Below, in pieces: positions 42,864-52,129 of a stretch of 64,000 nucleotides of DNA; within the stretch, counting starts at the first letter, position 1, and each line of letters begins with the position of its first letter. The translations under genes and the position numbers were made by a program. Below the pieces are notes generated by a model that did not search any database, was not told the DNA's origin, and saw nothing but the letters and a program-made list of their open reading frames with translations. This stretch comes from Comamonadaceae bacterium. GTDB taxonomy: Bacteria > Pseudomonadota > Gammaproteobacteria > Burkholderiales > Burkholderiaceae_C. Location of the stretch: contig JAJTEW010000004.1 of the NCBI GenBank assembly GCA_021299875.1, positions 124,001 through 188,000 of the forward strand, read 5' to 3'.

Positions 42864-44102
42864 TCACCCAAACCGCCCTGGCGAAAAGGGGGCCGGGTCG
42901 GCGCAGGGGGGGGCGCCACTCAGCATTTCGGCCAGCAAACGGCCTGTCACCGGGCCCATGGTGAAGCCTTGGTGCGCATGGCCAAAGTTGAACCACAGAC
43001 CGGGGTGGCGCGGCGCAGGGCCGATCACAGGCAACATGTCGGCCACGCAAGGGCGCGCGCCGAGCCAGGGCGGCTCGGGCAGGGGCTGGCCCAAATCGAT
43101 CAATTCCCGCGCCAAGGCTTCGGCCTTGGCCAGTTGCACCGGGGTGGCTGAGGCATCGATGGGCGCAAACTCGGCACCGGTGGTCAGGCGCAAGCCGCGC
43201 TGCATGGGTGCCAGCACGTAGCCGCGCTCGGCGTCGAGCAGGGGTTGCCGCAATGGGGTGGGGGGGGTGTAGTGCTGGTGGTAACCGCGCTTGATGAACA
43301 GAGGAAACCGGTAGCCCAGCGTGCGGATCAAGCCATCGGACCAAGGGCCCAGGGCCAGCACCGCTTGCTGGGCGTGCACCGGGCCTTCGTTGGTGTGTAC
43401 CGACCAGCCCGCGCCTTGCGCCTGCAAACTGGCCGCGTCGCCCATCAACAGACAGCCGCCACGCGCCTCAAACAGGTCGGCATAGCGCTGCACCAAAGCG
43501 CCCGGGTCATTCACAGCCCAGGTGTCCAGCCAATGCACGGCGCCCGCAAGTGGCCTGTGCAAAGCAGGCTCGGCCTGCGCCAGCTGGGCGGGGTTTTCTG
43601 CCTGAAAGCGCACACCAAAACGCGTGTGCAAATCTTCGGCCCGTTGTGCCGCTTTGTCGAAGGCCTCGGGCGTGCGAAAAACATAGCGGTAACCTTCATG
43701 CCCCACCAAATCCTGCGCCCCTGCGGCCGCGATCAATGGGCCATGCTCATTGTTGGCGTGGGCAATCAGGCGGCTGTAGGCCGCAGTGGCCACGGCATGC
43801 CGCAAAGGATGCGATTGGTGCAGGTAGCCCCACAGCGCTTTGCCCATTTGCCACAGCCCTTGGGCGTGCCAATGCACTTGGGCACCGCGCCCCAAAGCCA
43901 CATCCAGCAAAAAACTGGGCTCCCGCGGGAAGGGGTAGGGCTCGACCGCTTCGCGCTGGATCAAACCCGCATTGCCCATGGACGTTTCTTGGCCTGGCGC
44001 ACGCCGATCCACCAGCACCACATCGAATCCGCGTTGCTGCAAATGCAAGGCGGTGCAAATGCCGACCATGCCCGCGCCCAAAACAAGAACCGATGAAGCC
44101 AT
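42864..44102 (-). CDS. FAD-dependent amino-acid oxidoreductase (DadA-like)
   Basis: A 412-residue DAO-family flavoprotein. The FAD-binding motif VLGAGMVGICTALHL is at residues 6-20, the ADP-ribose glutamate equivalent is in VVLVDRRAPG, and the C-terminal RPCVADMLPVIGPAP and NFGHAHQGFTMGP segments close the FAD site. It resembles D-amino acid dehydrogenase small subunit and related oxidases. It is probably monocistronic and divergent from a Bug receptor gene; the substrate cannot be assigned beyond an amino or imino acid. Confidence 0.86.
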   Translation of the reverse strand: MASSVLVLGAGMVGICTALHLQQRGFDVVLVDRRAPGQETSMGNAGLIQREAVEPYPFPREPSFLLDVALGRGAQVHWHAQGLWQMGKALWGYLHQSHPLRHAVATAAYSRLIAHANNEHGPLIAAAGAQDLVGHEGYRYVFRTPEAFDKAAQRAEDLHTRFGVRFQAENPAQLAQAEPALHRPLAGAVHWLDTWAVNDPGALVQRYADLFEARGGCLLMGDAASLQAQGAGWSVHTNEGPVHAQQAVLALGPWSDGLIRTLGYRFPLFIKRGYHQHYTPPTPLRQPLLDAERGYVLAPMQRGLRLTTGAEFAPIDASATPVQLAKAEALARELIDLGQPLPEPPWLGARPCVADMLPVIGPAPRHPGLWFNFGHAHQGFTMGPVTGRLLAEMLSGAPPCADPAPFSPGRFG

Positions 44103-44289
44103 ACCGATGAATACCGCTTGTGCAACGAAGTTGGAAGCGCGCTGACCTGAGCCGAAAAGCGCCGCTTTGCATCAGTATAGAGACGATGACCGCCTCGTCT
44201 ATCCGCAACAACCAGTCCCCAAAAAACCACGGGTCAAGGCAACGCAAGCGACTGCCAGCGCGAGCCTGGCCTGTTAAGGTGATGGCTCT

Positions 44290-45330
44290 ATGGATTGGAG
44301 CTTGAAGATGAAACACCACGGATTTGATACTGCGGCCGCATGGCAGACGACGCGGCGTTCATGGCTTTTGGCCTGCGCTGGCTTGTTGGCAGGTGTCTGG
44401 GGCTTGCAGGCCAACCCTGCCTTGGCGCAAGAGTTCCCGCCCAAAAAGAACGTCACCATGGTGGTGGGCTTTGTGGCGGGGGGTGCGGCAGACATGGGCG
44501 CCCGCATCATCGCCAAGCGCTTGGGAGAAAACCTGGGCATTTCGGTCACCGTCGAGAACAAGGCTGGGGCTGGTGGCAACATCGCGCACCAGTTCACCGC
44601 CAGCGGCCCTGCCGACGGCAGTGTCTTGTTGTTGGGCTCAGTGGGGCCCTTGGCCATTGCGCCGCACCTGATGAAACTGCCTTACGACCCCGTCAAGGAT
44701 TTGGCGCCATTGACCATGGCGGTCAACTTTCCCAACGTACTGGTGGTCCACGCCGGTGCGGGCATCAAGACGTTTGCAGAATTTTTGGCGAATGCCCGCA
44801 AAAGCCCTGGCACCATCACTTTCGCCTCCACCGGACCCGGCTCAGCCTCCCATCTGGCGGGTGAGTTGGTCAATGACATGGCCAATTTGGACACCGTGCA
44901 CGTGCCTTATAAAGGGGGCGCGGCTGCACTTCAAGACGTACTGGGTGGCCGCGTGACCGGTTGGTACGCCACGATGGCCACAGCGGCCCCGCACATTGAA
45001 GCAGGCAAACTGATTCCGCTGGCCAGCACGGGCGCGCAGCGCGTGGCCAGCTTGCCCAAGGTACCGACCATCGCCGAGTCGGGCTTGACCGGCTTCAACG
45101 CCACCAATTGGTACGCCTTTGTGGCCTCGTCCAAAGTGCCCAAGCCGCTGCTCGACCGATGGAACACCGAGCTCGTCAAAGTTTTGACCACGCCCGAAGT
45201 GGTCGACCAGCTCAACAAACACGGCCTGACGCCCATGCCGGGCAGCCGCGATGAGTTGGCACGCTACATGGCCGCCGACACTGCCATGTGGGGCCGGGTC
45301 ATCCGTGAACGCAAGATCGTGGCCGAGTGA
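44290..45330 (+). CDS. Bug/TctC-family periplasmic solute-binding protein
   Basis: A 346-residue receptor if ATG 44290 is used. ATG 44308, which has GGAG 8 bp upstream and removes six residues, is equally possible. A twin-arginine-like signal (TTRRSWLLACAG) ends near residue 41 at ALA-Q. The mature part has VTMVVGFVAGGAADMGAR and the VHVPYKGGAAALQD motif. No catabolic gene or TctAB partner is adjacent, so the ligand is unknown. Confidence 0.88.
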   Translation: MDWSLKMKHHGFDTAAAWQTTRRSWLLACAGLLAGVWGLQANPALAQEFPPKKNVTMVVGFVAGGAADMGARIIAKRLGENLGISVTVENKAGAGGNIAHQFTASGPADGSVLLLGSVGPLAIAPHLMKLPYDPVKDLAPLTMAVNFPNVLVVHAGAGIKTFAEFLANARKSPGTITFASTGPGSASHLAGELVNDMANLDTVHVPYKGGAAALQDVLGGRVTGWYATMATAAPHIEAGKLIPLASTGAQRVASLPKVPTIAESGLTGFNATNWYAFVASSKVPKPLLDRWNTELVKVLTTPEVVDQLNKHGLTPMPGSRDELARYMAADTAMWGRVIRERKIVAE

Positions 45331-45405
45331 GGGCGTGGATCAACCCGTCAGCCTTGTGAAAAGAATGCCTTGAGGGCTTGGCTACAATAAGCGCATTCTT
45401 GTTTT

Positions 45406-45415
45406 GGGGTACCCC
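45406..45415. repeat. Perfect palindrome directly before the start codon of the 44-aa membrane protein
   Basis: GGGGTACCCC abuts the ATG at 45416. A TACAAT -10-like box lies at 45383-45388, inside an 8-bp inverted repeat AAGAATGC/GCATTCTT (45361-45368 with 45393-45400). These could be protein sites or RNA structure that controls translation. Confidence 0.4.
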
Positions 45416-45550
45416 ATGTCTGCTCACAACGACTCTCACACATCCGACGATCCCGTGGAAAACGTGGTCAAGCACATTCCCGTGGTCATCCCAGCCGCTG
45501 GTGCTGTGCTGATTTTCTTGCTGGCTTTCATCGCCATCTTCATGGCCTGA
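45416..45550 (+). CDS. 44-residue single-pass membrane protein
   Basis: A short open frame with an N-terminal polar segment rich in His, Asp and Ser (about 1-15), then KHIPVVIPAAGAVLIF followed by LLAFIAIFMA, a clear hydrophobic helix at about 23-43. It starts at ATG 45416, behind a TACAAT -10-like sequence, and is followed by a hairpin and a T-rich terminator. The layout of a promoter-like region, a tiny TM protein and a terminator suggests a real gene. Similar tiny membrane proteins are often respiratory-complex or transporter subunits, but no specific role is evident. Confidence 0.65.
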   Translation: MSAHNDSHTSDDPVENVVKHIPVVIPAAGAVLIFLLAFIAIFMA

Positions 45551-45564
45551 AACTTCTTGAAGTT

Positions 45565-45639
45565 GGCGGTGCGCTGACCGCACCGCCTCACCCTTCCAAC
45601 CTCAACCCGCAACAGCGCAAGCTTTGCGGGTTTTGTTTT
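45565..45639 (+). terminator. Two hairpins ending in a T-rich run
   Basis: A 9-bp hairpin (45565-45573 with 45579-45587) and then CCCGCAA/TTGCGGG (45606-45612 with 45624-45630) followed by TTTTGTTTT. The second is a convincing intrinsic terminator for the small membrane-protein gene. Confidence 0.7.
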
Positions 45640-45721
45640 GGGCACACGGGCCCTGTGCAAGGCAGCGTCAAGTTCTGCGTGCGTGGCCCCATCCGCAGTC
45701 CCCGCGCTGTGATCGATGGCT

Positions 45722-46894
45722 TCAGTTGCCAGGACGCACCGGCATGATGTGCAGCGCTGCCGGTGCGATGAGCAACTGAACCCAATCCCCGGCACCCACT
45801 TGCAAACGCCCCAACAGGCGGGTGGTCAGGTTCAGGGTCAGGGTCTGGCTGGGCAGGCTTTCGGGCGACAACGTGCACAGGCTGATCTCGCCCAAAGACA
45901 AGACTTCCAGCAATTGGCAGCGCAGTCGGGTTGGTCCTTGGGTGGTGATGTTCACCGCATCGCCATCGGCCAGCACATCGACCTCTTCACCGTTCATCAC
46001 CCAGGTGACAGGTGTGCCCTCATCGATCTTGTTTTTGTCGACCACCGACAAATCGACGCATTGCTCGGGCTGGGCTGCGTCGGTCCAGCGCAAACGGCCC
46101 CAACCGGGTTGGTCCTTGAAAAAACGCCCTTCAAAGTGGTTTTGAATGCCCACCAATTCGGCCACCCGGGCGTTGCGCGGACTCGCAAACACCCGGGCAG
46201 GCTCGCCGGTTTGCAGGGTCTGGCCCGCGTCCACAATCACCACCCGGTCGGCCAAGCGGCGGGCCTCGGCCAGATCGTGTGTGACCAACACCATGGGCAC
46301 CGATACTTTTTGGCGCAAAGCGGCCAACTCGCGGTAAAGCGCCTGGCGTGTGGGTGCATCCACCGCAGAAAAAGGCTCGTCAAGCAGCAAGACGCCCGAC
46401 AATCGAGTCGCGCTTGAGGCCGACGCGGCCAAAGGTGTGGGCATGACCCGCACCAGCGCCCGCGCCAAGGCCACGCGCTGCTGTTGACCGCCCGACAACT
46501 GCGAGGGCCTGCGCGCAGCCAATGCAGCCAAGCCCAATCGGTTCAGCAAAGCCTGCACATCGGCCTCTGTCCAGCCCGGGCCTGAGGCCAGCGCAACATT
46601 CGCATGGGCCGTCATGTGCGGAAACAGCGCGTATTGCTGAAACACCAAACCGGCCCGGCGCTCTTGCGGGCTGAGCTGCACGCCCGCTGCCGTGTCCAGC
46701 CAGGTCTCTCCCGCCACCCGAATGTGGCCTTGCACATCGGCGGGCGTCCACAAGCCGGCTATGGCGCGCAGCATGCTGGTTTTGCCACTGCCAGACGGCC
46801 CAACGAGCGCCACCAACTCGCCCGCACCGCAGTCAAATTCAGCAGCCAGCCGGATCGGGCTGGCCGAGCGCAATTGCACTTGCAAGCCTTGCAT
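45722..46894 (-). CDS. modC: Molybdate ABC importer ATP-binding protein
   Basis: A 390-residue ATPase. Walker A is GPSGSGKTSMLRAI near residue 33, the signature LSGGQQQRVALARAL, and Walker B VLLLDEPFSAVD. A C-terminal region from about residue 310 contains one MOP/TOBE-like segment (TTRLLGRLQVGAGDWV). Length and TOBE domain fit ModC. It overlaps modB by 1 bp. It is the last gene of modA-modB-modC and provides ATP hydrolysis for molybdate or tungstate uptake, which would serve the two molybdenum hydroxylases in this window. Confidence 0.88.
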   Translation of the reverse strand: MQGLQVQLRSASPIRLAAEFDCGAGELVALVGPSGSGKTSMLRAIAGLWTPADVQGHIRVAGETWLDTAAGVQLSPQERRAGLVFQQYALFPHMTAHANVALASGPGWTEADVQALLNRLGLAALAARRPSQLSGGQQQRVALARALVRVMPTPLAASASSATRLSGVLLLDEPFSAVDAPTRQALYRELAALRQKVSVPMVLVTHDLAEARRLADRVVIVDAGQTLQTGEPARVFASPRNARVAELVGIQNHFEGRFFKDQPGWGRLRWTDAAQPEQCVDLSVVDKNKIDEGTPVTWVMNGEEVDVLADGDAVNITTQGPTRLRCQLLEVLSLGEISLCTLSPESLPSQTLTLNLTTRLLGRLQVGAGDWVQLLIAPAALHIMPVRPGN

Positions 46895-47571
46895 CAGCGC
46901 TCCTGCAGGGCGCGGCCGCGTTGGCCCACCCGATCAAACGCCAGTACCAAACTCAGCGCCAGCAAAGACACGCCCACCAGCGCCAGCGCCATCACATGGG
47001 CCGACGGCAGGTCCATGCCCTGCACCTTGTCGTAGAGCGAAACCGACAGGGTGCGGGTTTCGCCCTCGATGTTGCCGCCCACCATGAGCACCACGCCAAA
47101 CTCGCCCAAGGTGTGCGCCACGGTGAGCGCCATCCCGGCAAGCAAGCCAGGCCAGGCCAAGGGCAACTCGATGCGCCAAAAGGTCTGCCAGGTCGACAGG
47201 CCCGAGACCCAAGCCGCTTCGCGCAGGCTGTGCGGCACCGCTGCAAACGCCCGCTGAATCGGTTGCACCATGAAGGGCAAATTGACCAACACACTGACCA
47301 AGAGCAAGCCTTCGAGCGTGAAAACCAAACGCACACCCGAAGCCGCGAGCCATGCACCCAAAGCGCCGCCTTGTCCAAAAGCCACCAGAAAGTAAAACCC
47401 GATCACCGTGGGTGGCAACAGCAAAGGCAGCAGCAGCAAGGCCTCGACCACGGGCCGCCCCGCCCATGGGGTCACCGCCAGCCAGCGGGCCAAGGCCAAG
47501 CCCACCGGCAGCAAAACCAAGGTGGTCAAGACAGCCAAGGTCAACGAAACGTGAAGGGCGGACCAATCCAT
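46894..47571 (-). CDS. modB: Molybdate ABC importer permease
   Basis: A 225-residue permease with about five hydrophobic helices. The EAA-type loop EAAWVSGLSTWQTFWRIELP lies near residues 138-157 and is the ATPase contact. The early helix SLTLAVLTTLVLLPVG and the LLPPTVIGFYFLV helix are typical ModB. It starts at ATG 47571 and ends one base into modC. It forms the membrane pore for molybdate. Confidence 0.92.
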   Translation of the reverse strand: MDWSALHVSLTLAVLTTLVLLPVGLALARWLAVTPWAGRPVVEALLLLPLLLPPTVIGFYFLVAFGQGGALGAWLAASGVRLVFTLEGLLLVSVLVNLPFMVQPIQRAFAAVPHSLREAAWVSGLSTWQTFWRIELPLAWPGLLAGMALTVAHTLGEFGVVLMVGGNIEGETRTLSVSLYDKVQGMDLPSAHVMALALVGVSLLALSLVLAFDRVGQRGRALQER

Positions 47572-47643
47572 GGTGAGGTGTGCGCAGAGCGGCTGTTGAG
47601 AGCGATCGGATTTCAGAGGACCATGCGGCCAGACGAGCTTGGA

Positions 47644-48432
47644 TTATTGCGGCAAGGCATAACCATGCCGCAGAAAGACCGCTTGCGCTTGCGGGCCGAG
47701 CAAAAACCGGTGCCAGTTCACCGCCGCAGGGGTGGCCCCCTGCAACAACACCATGCGCTGATGCAAGGGCGCGTGCCCATCGACGGACAGGGGCAGCACC
47801 TGCAAGGCGCTGGCAATTTCGGGGGCCTTGGCCAAGGCCAAAGCCGTGATGCCGGCCTGCGCCGCACCCGTGGCCACAAACTGGGTGGCCTGGCCGATGT
47901 GGTCACCCAACACTTTGTTCGCAGACGGTAAGGGCCCAACGCCTGCGCGCAGCAAGGCCTCCTCGGCGGCCACCCCATAGGGGGCCAACGCCGGGTTGGC
48001 GATGGCAAATTTGTCATGGGGCTTCAAGGCGCGCACCACAGCGGCCAGGCCTTGATTCCATGGCAATGCTGAATTTTTGGGCACCACCAAGGCCAACTGG
48101 CCCGTGGCGTAGCGCTGTCCCGCATCCACTGTTCGACCCGACTTGACCAGCTCAGCCACCCAAGCCTCGTCCGCCGAAATGAACTGTTCAACGGGCAGCC
48201 CTTGCAGGATTTGCCGTGCCAAATTCCCGGATGCGCCCAAATTGACGTCCACCTGAACCCCCGTTTGCAGCTTGTAGAGAGCCACCAAGTCAGCCAACAC
48301 AAACTTCAGGTTACTGGCCGCAGCCACCTTGATCCGGGTTTGCGCCAAGGCCCAAGAGGGCCACAGCAAGGCCCCTGAGTACCTAAGGTAACGCCGCCGC
48401 TGGTGCCTCAAGGACAAGCCATCGTTTCGCAT
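47644..48432 (-). CDS. modA: Molybdate ABC importer periplasmic binding protein
   Basis: A 262-residue receptor. It has a basic, twin-arginine-rich signal (QRRRYLRY then a hydrophobic stretch to ALAQ near residue 31), and the mature protein opens KVAAASNLKFVLADL, with the NLGASGNLARQI motif that binds the oxyanion. ATG at 48432 is preferred; two further upstream ATGs (48453 and 48537) give unlikely leader sequences. It lies 72 bp upstream of modB. A ModE-binding site or molybdenum-cofactor riboswitch was not recognised upstream. Confidence 0.88.
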   Translation of the reverse strand: MRNDGLSLRHQRRRYLRYSGALLWPSWALAQTRIKVAAASNLKFVLADLVALYKLQTGVQVDVNLGASGNLARQILQGLPVEQFISADEAWVAELVKSGRTVDAGQRYATGQLALVVPKNSALPWNQGLAAVVRALKPHDKFAIANPALAPYGVAAEEALLRAGVGPLPSANKVLGDHIGQATQFVATGAAQAGITALALAKAPEIASALQVLPLSVDGHAPLHQRMVLLQGATPAAVNWHRFLLGPQAQAVFLRHGYALPQ

Positions 48433-48568
48433 ACTTTCATGATTATTTTGCATAGATTTAACGGGGTTTTGAGCCGATCTGCCAAGCAAGAAAGAGGCAG
48501 TCTCCCTAAAATCGAGTCCCTGCTGAAGCCCATCCACCTCCAGCGCTCAGTATCTCAGCCCACAAGCC

Positions 48569-48606
48569 GTTTTTTCAAAGTCCCCTTCGAGGGCTTTTGA
48601 AAAAAC
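48569..48606 (+). promoter_or_regulatory. Strong hairpin in the pckG leader
   Basis: A perfect 11-bp inverted repeat (48569-48579 with 48596-48606) continues into a CCC/GGG pair around a small loop. It sits about 25 bp upstream of the pckG ATG. It could be a leader hairpin controlling pckG, or a bidirectional terminator, since both arms carry T/A runs. Confidence 0.6.
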
Positions 48607-48631
48607 GATTTTTAAACTTTGGAGCTTCCCC

Positions 48632-50497
48632 ATGAATTCACCCGCGATGCAGGGCCTGAACCTCAACACGCCCGCCTACGTCAAGAACGCGAAATTGATC
48701 GCTTGGGTGGCCGAAATGGCCGCCCTGTGCAAGCCCGCCAACATCTATTGGTGCGACGGCTCCCAAGAGGAATACGATCGCCTGTGCGCCGAACTGGTGG
48801 CTGCAGGCACCTTCAAAAAGCTCAACCCCGCCAAGCGCACCAACTCTTATTTGGCTTGGTCCGACCCATCGGACGTGGCCCGCGTGGAAGACCGCACCTA
48901 CATTTGCTCTGCCCAAAAAGAAGATGCCGGCCCCACCAACAACTGGATGGATCCCGCGCAGATGCGCACCACCCTCAACCCCTTGTTTAACGGCTGCATG
49001 GCCGGCCGCACCATGTACGTGGTGCCTTTCTCGATGGGCCCGTTGGGCTCGCACATCAGCCACATCGGCATTGAGTTGAGCGACAGCGCCTACGTGGTCG
49101 TTAACCAGAAGATCATGACCCGCATGGGCAAAGCCGTGTACGACGTGCTGGGCACCGATGGCGAGTTTGTGCCCTGCATGCACACCGTGGGCGCGCCTTT
49201 GGCCGCTGGCGAAAAAGACAAAACCTCTTGGCCTTGCAACCCCAGCACCAAGTACATCGTGCACTACCCCGAGACCCGCGAGATCTGGTCTTATGGTTCC
49301 GGCTACGGCGGCAACGCACTGCTGGGCAAGAAATGCTTTGCGCTGCGCATCGCGTCGAACATGGGACGCGACCAAGGCTGGCTGGCCGAGCACATGCTGA
49401 TTTTGGGTGTGACCAATCCTGAAGGCAAGAAGTACCACGTGGCAGCGGCTTTCCCCAGCGCTTGTGGCAAAACCAACTTCTCCATGCTGGTGCCGCCTGC
49501 GGCCTTTGACGGCTGGAAAGTCACCACCATTGGTGACGACATCGCTTGGGTCAAGCCCCACACCGACGGCAAGATGTACGCGATCAATCCTGAGGCCGGT
49601 TACTTTGGCGTGGCCCCCGGCACCAACATGAAGACCAACCCCAACTGCATGTTGAGTCTGGACAAGGACGTGATCTTCACCAACGTGGCCCTGACGGACG
49701 ACGGCGACGTGTGGTGGGAAGGCATGGAAAAAGACACCGGCCAGCTGCCCGACCACTTGATCGACTGGCAAGGCAAAGACTGGACCCCCCAGATCGCCAA
49801 AGAGACCGGTGCCAAAGCCGCTCACCCCAATGCCCGCTTCACCGTGGCCGCGACCAACAACCCGGCTCTGGACCCCGCCTGGGACGATGCTGCAGGCGTG
49901 GCGATCGACGCCTTCATGTTTGGCGGCCGTCGCTCCAGCACCGTGCCATTGGTCACCGAAGCGCGCAGCTGGGCCGAAGGTGTGTACATGGCCGCGACCA
50001 TGGGCTCTGAGACGACTGCCGCTGCCTTTGGCGCGCAAGGCGTGGTGCGCCGCGACCCCTTCGCCATGCTGCCGTTTTGCGGCTACAACATGAGCGACTA
50101 CTTCCAGCACTGGCTGGACACCGGCGCCAAGGCCCAAGCCGCTGGCCACAAGCTGCCCGCCATGTATTGCGTCAACTGGTTCCGCAAGGGGGAAGACGGC
50201 TCGTTCGTCTGGCCCGGCTACGGCGACAACATGCGCGTGCTCAAGTGGATGATCGACCGCTTGGAAGGCAAAGCCCAGGGCGAAGCCACCATGTTTGGCA
50301 TCGCCCCCACTTACGCTGAAATCAACTGGAACGGCATCGAATTCAGCGCCGAGCAGTTCAAGTCGGTGACCCACATCGACAAAGCTTCTTGGCAGGCCGA
50401 ATTCAAGCTGCACGACGAGCACTTCGCGCAGCTGAGCTACCACCTGCCCCAGGCCTTGCTGGACACCAAAGCCGCATTGCAAGCGCGTCTGACTTAA
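48632..50497 (+). CDS. pckG: Phosphoenolpyruvate carboxykinase (GTP)
   Basis: A 621-residue GTP-type PEPCK, the normal length. The kinase P-loop is [14 protein letters not shown], which also holds the hyper-reactive cysteine. The substrate-binding [16 protein letters not shown] segment and the [10 protein letters not shown]-like loop [13 protein letters not shown] are typical. It converts oxaloacetate and GTP to PEP and CO2 and is the gluconeogenic entry point when the cell grows on organic acids, which suits the carboxylate-rich gene content here. A TTGGAG ribosome site lies upstream, a hairpin leader precedes it, and a strong terminator follows. Confidence 0.96.
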   Translation: MNSPAMQGLNLNTPAYVKNAKLIAWVAEMAALCKPANIYWCDGSQEEYDRLCAELVAAGTFKKLNPAKRTNSYLAWSDPSDVARVEDRTYICSAQKEDAGPTNNWMDPAQMRTTLNPLFNGCMAGRTMYVVPFSMGPLGSHISHIGIELSDSAYVVVNQKIMTRMGKAVYDVLGTDGEFVPCMHTVGAPLAAGEKDKTSWPCNPSTKYIVHYPETREIWSYGSGYGGNALLGKKCFALRIASNMGRDQGWLAEHMLILGVTNPEGKKYHVAAAFPSACGKTNFSMLVPPAAFDGWKVTTIGDDIAWVKPHTDGKMYAINPEAGYFGVAPGTNMKTNPNCMLSLDKDVIFTNVALTDDGDVWWEGMEKDTGQLPDHLIDWQGKDWTPQIAKETGAKAAHPNARFTVAATNNPALDPAWDDAAGVAIDAFMFGGRRSSTVPLVTEARSWAEGVYMAATMGSETTAAAFGAQGVVRRDPFAMLPFCGYNMSDYFQHWLDTGAKAQAAGHKLPAMYCVNWFRKGEDGSFVWPGYGDNMRVLKWMIDRLEGKAQGEATMFGIAPTYAEINWNGIEFSAEQFKSVTHIDKASWQAEFKLHDEHFAQLSYHLPQALLDTKAALQARLT

Positions 50498-50536
50498 AGA
50501 CCAGGTTCTGCGCCCATCGGGCGTCTGAGTCTCCAA

Positions 50537-50568
50537 CCGCCCCGGCCTCCAGCCGGGGCGGTTTTTTT
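50537..50568 (+). terminator. Intrinsic terminator of pckG
   Basis: A perfect 10-bp GC stem (50537-50546 with 50552-50561), 5-nt loop, then seven T. A textbook rho-independent terminator. Confidence 0.92.
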
Positions 50569-50599
50569 ATCTGTACAGCTTGTCGGCACAATCGAAACC

Positions 50600-51502
50600 A
50601 TGTCCTTGTTTCAAAACGCTGAATCCCGCACCCGCATCGCCCTGTGGCTGATGTGGGTCACACCGGCCCTGTGGTCCGTCAACTACATCGTGGCGCGTTC
50701 GGCCCCCGGCGTGGTGGAGCCGCACATGTTGGCCTTGGGCCGTTGGGCTTTGGCGGGCGTGATCCTGGCTTTTGTTGCGCGCAGCGAACTTTGGCGCGAA
50801 CGCAGCAGCACCTTGGCCGACAGTTGGCGTTACCTGGTTCTGGGTGCTTTGGGCATGCTCATTTGCGGGGCTTGGGTGTACCAAGGCGCCAAGACCACCT
50901 CGGCCATCAACATCGCACTGATCTATGCCGCATCGCCTGTGCTGATCGCGCTGGGTGCCGTGGTTTGGTTGGGCGAGCGCTTTTCATGGCGCCAAGGCCT
51001 GGGCGTTGTCGTGGCCATGGCCGGGGTGTTCCATGTGGTGGTCAAGGGCCAATGGCTGGCTCTGGGTCAGGTGCAATGGGTGGCTGGCGACGCTTGGATT
51101 GTGGTCGCCATGGCCGCTTGGGCAGGCTATGCCTTGCTGCAAAAGAAGTGGAGTTCACCGCTGGGCTCCACGGCCCGCCTGGCCGCCATCTGCATGGGCG
51201 GGGTGTTGGTCTTGCTGCCCTTCAGCATTTGGGAATACCAACAAGCCGACCGCCCGGCTTGGACGCTTCAGGCCACGGTGCTGGTGGTCGCTGCGGGTCT
51301 GTTGCCCGGCATCGGGGCATATTGGGCCTATGGCTTTTGCCAGAAAGTGCTGGGGGCCAGCCGCGTGGCGGCCAGCATGTACCTGGGCCCCTTGTATGGC
51401 GGTTTGGCCGCATGGATCGTTTTGGGCGAAGCCATGGGCTGGCACCACGTCATGGGTGCGGCGCTGATCTTGCCGGGTATTTACTTGGCCTCCAAGCGCT
51501 GA
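50600..51502 (+). CDS. EamA-domain DMT transporter
   Basis: A 300-residue protein with ten hydrophobic helices in two EamA repeats. A short N-terminal polar region (SLFQNAESRTRIA) precedes the first helix WLMWVTPALWSVNYIVAR; TTSAINIALIYAASPVLIAL is the conserved end of the first repeat. It may export an amino acid or other metabolite. It is a single gene behind the pckG terminator, starting at ATG 50600 with a weak ribosome site. Confidence 0.88.
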   Translation: MSLFQNAESRTRIALWLMWVTPALWSVNYIVARSAPGVVEPHMLALGRWALAGVILAFVARSELWRERSSTLADSWRYLVLGALGMLICGAWVYQGAKTTSAINIALIYAASPVLIALGAVVWLGERFSWRQGLGVVVAMAGVFHVVVKGQWLALGQVQWVAGDAWIVVAMAAWAGYALLQKKWSSPLGSTARLAAICMGGVLVLLPFSIWEYQQADRPAWTLQATVLVVAAGLLPGIGAYWAYGFCQKVLGASRVAASMYLGPLYGGLAAWIVLGEAMGWHHVMGAALILPGIYLASKR

Positions 51503-51514
51503 AAGCGCCGGGAC

Positions 51515-51985
51515 TCAGATGTAATACAGTCGATCCCGCACCACACGGGCGGCACGGCGGGACATGGGGTTTTCAAGCCCCTGCAGCGCGCTGCGCTCCT
51601 CTGGGGCGCGGTCCATGGCCACGGCCAAATCGCGCATCAAACGCGGGTCTTTTTGAGCCATGGCCCACAGGCGATGGTCGGCACGGCGACTGGCCAGCTG
51701 AGCGGACCAAGCGTCCAAGTGGGTCATCAGATGTTGCGCCAAAACACGGGTCAGTCCGCGCAGCAACACCATGGCCAACACCGCCACGGCCCACAAAGCC
51801 AGCCAAGCCGCCACCCAATGGGACTCGGCCCAGCCATCCAACAAACGGTCGGTCAAGACCAGCAAAGCGGAAACACCCGCAGCCAACAAGACCGTGGCCA
51901 AGAACTGGGTCAGGGCAACAGGCGTTTCGGAGGCAGCAGGCAACAAGGTCGTTTGACCCCACATGGTTTTGGTCGCGGTGTTCAT
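51515..51985 (-). CDS. Hypothetical two-TM membrane protein
   Basis: A 156-residue protein of unrecognised family. Two hydrophobic helices near residues 24-45 and 57-76 (FLATVLLAAGVSALLVLT and AAWLALWAVAVLAMVLL) are followed by a charged cytoplasmic C-terminal half. The longer frame upstream crosses the divergent promoter and is AT-rich non-coding. ATG at 51985 is chosen for that reason. It is divergent from the LysR gene at 52130. Confidence 0.7.
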   Translation of the reverse strand: MNTATKTMWGQTTLLPAASETPVALTQFLATVLLAAGVSALLVLTDRLLDGWAESHWVAAWLALWAVAVLAMVLLRGLTRVLAQHLMTHLDAWSAQLASRRADHRLWAMAQKDPRLMRDLAVAMDRAPEERSALQGLENPMSRRAARVVRDRLYYI

Positions 51986-52129
51986 GGTGTTTTCCCTTGA
52001 ATTGATTTTGTGCAATTTGGCATTACTAATTATTAAAATTACACCTTCATCATAGGGTTTATACTCATGTTGTTCAACTTTATATTCATGATGCTTGTCA
52101 TTCATAATGGTGATACATAAACGCCCATC
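51986..52129. promoter_or_regulatory. AT-rich divergent promoter region
   Basis: 144 bp between a membrane-protein gene and a divergent LysR gene, much richer in A+T than its surroundings. It has near-repeats ATTCATGATG and ATTCATAATG (about 52085-52110) and TATACT/TAAAAT -10-like boxes. It is the likely site of LysR autoregulation. Confidence 0.4.

Noticed and set aside
44103-44289. tRNA or small RNA between the DadA-like and Bug genes
   Set aside because: No cloverleaf, terminator or -10/-35 pair could be supported; more likely a divergent promoter region.
48433-48631. Molybdenum-cofactor riboswitch upstream of modA
   Set aside because: The only structure present is the short A/T-armed hairpin near pckG, which lacks the multi-stem layout of that riboswitch.
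48638-50536. A 632-codon open frame antisense to pckG
   Set aside because: The sense strand encodes a complete, motif-rich PEPCK; the antisense protein has no recognisable domain and is rich in His/Gly/Ala/Val, a by-product of GC-rich codon bias.
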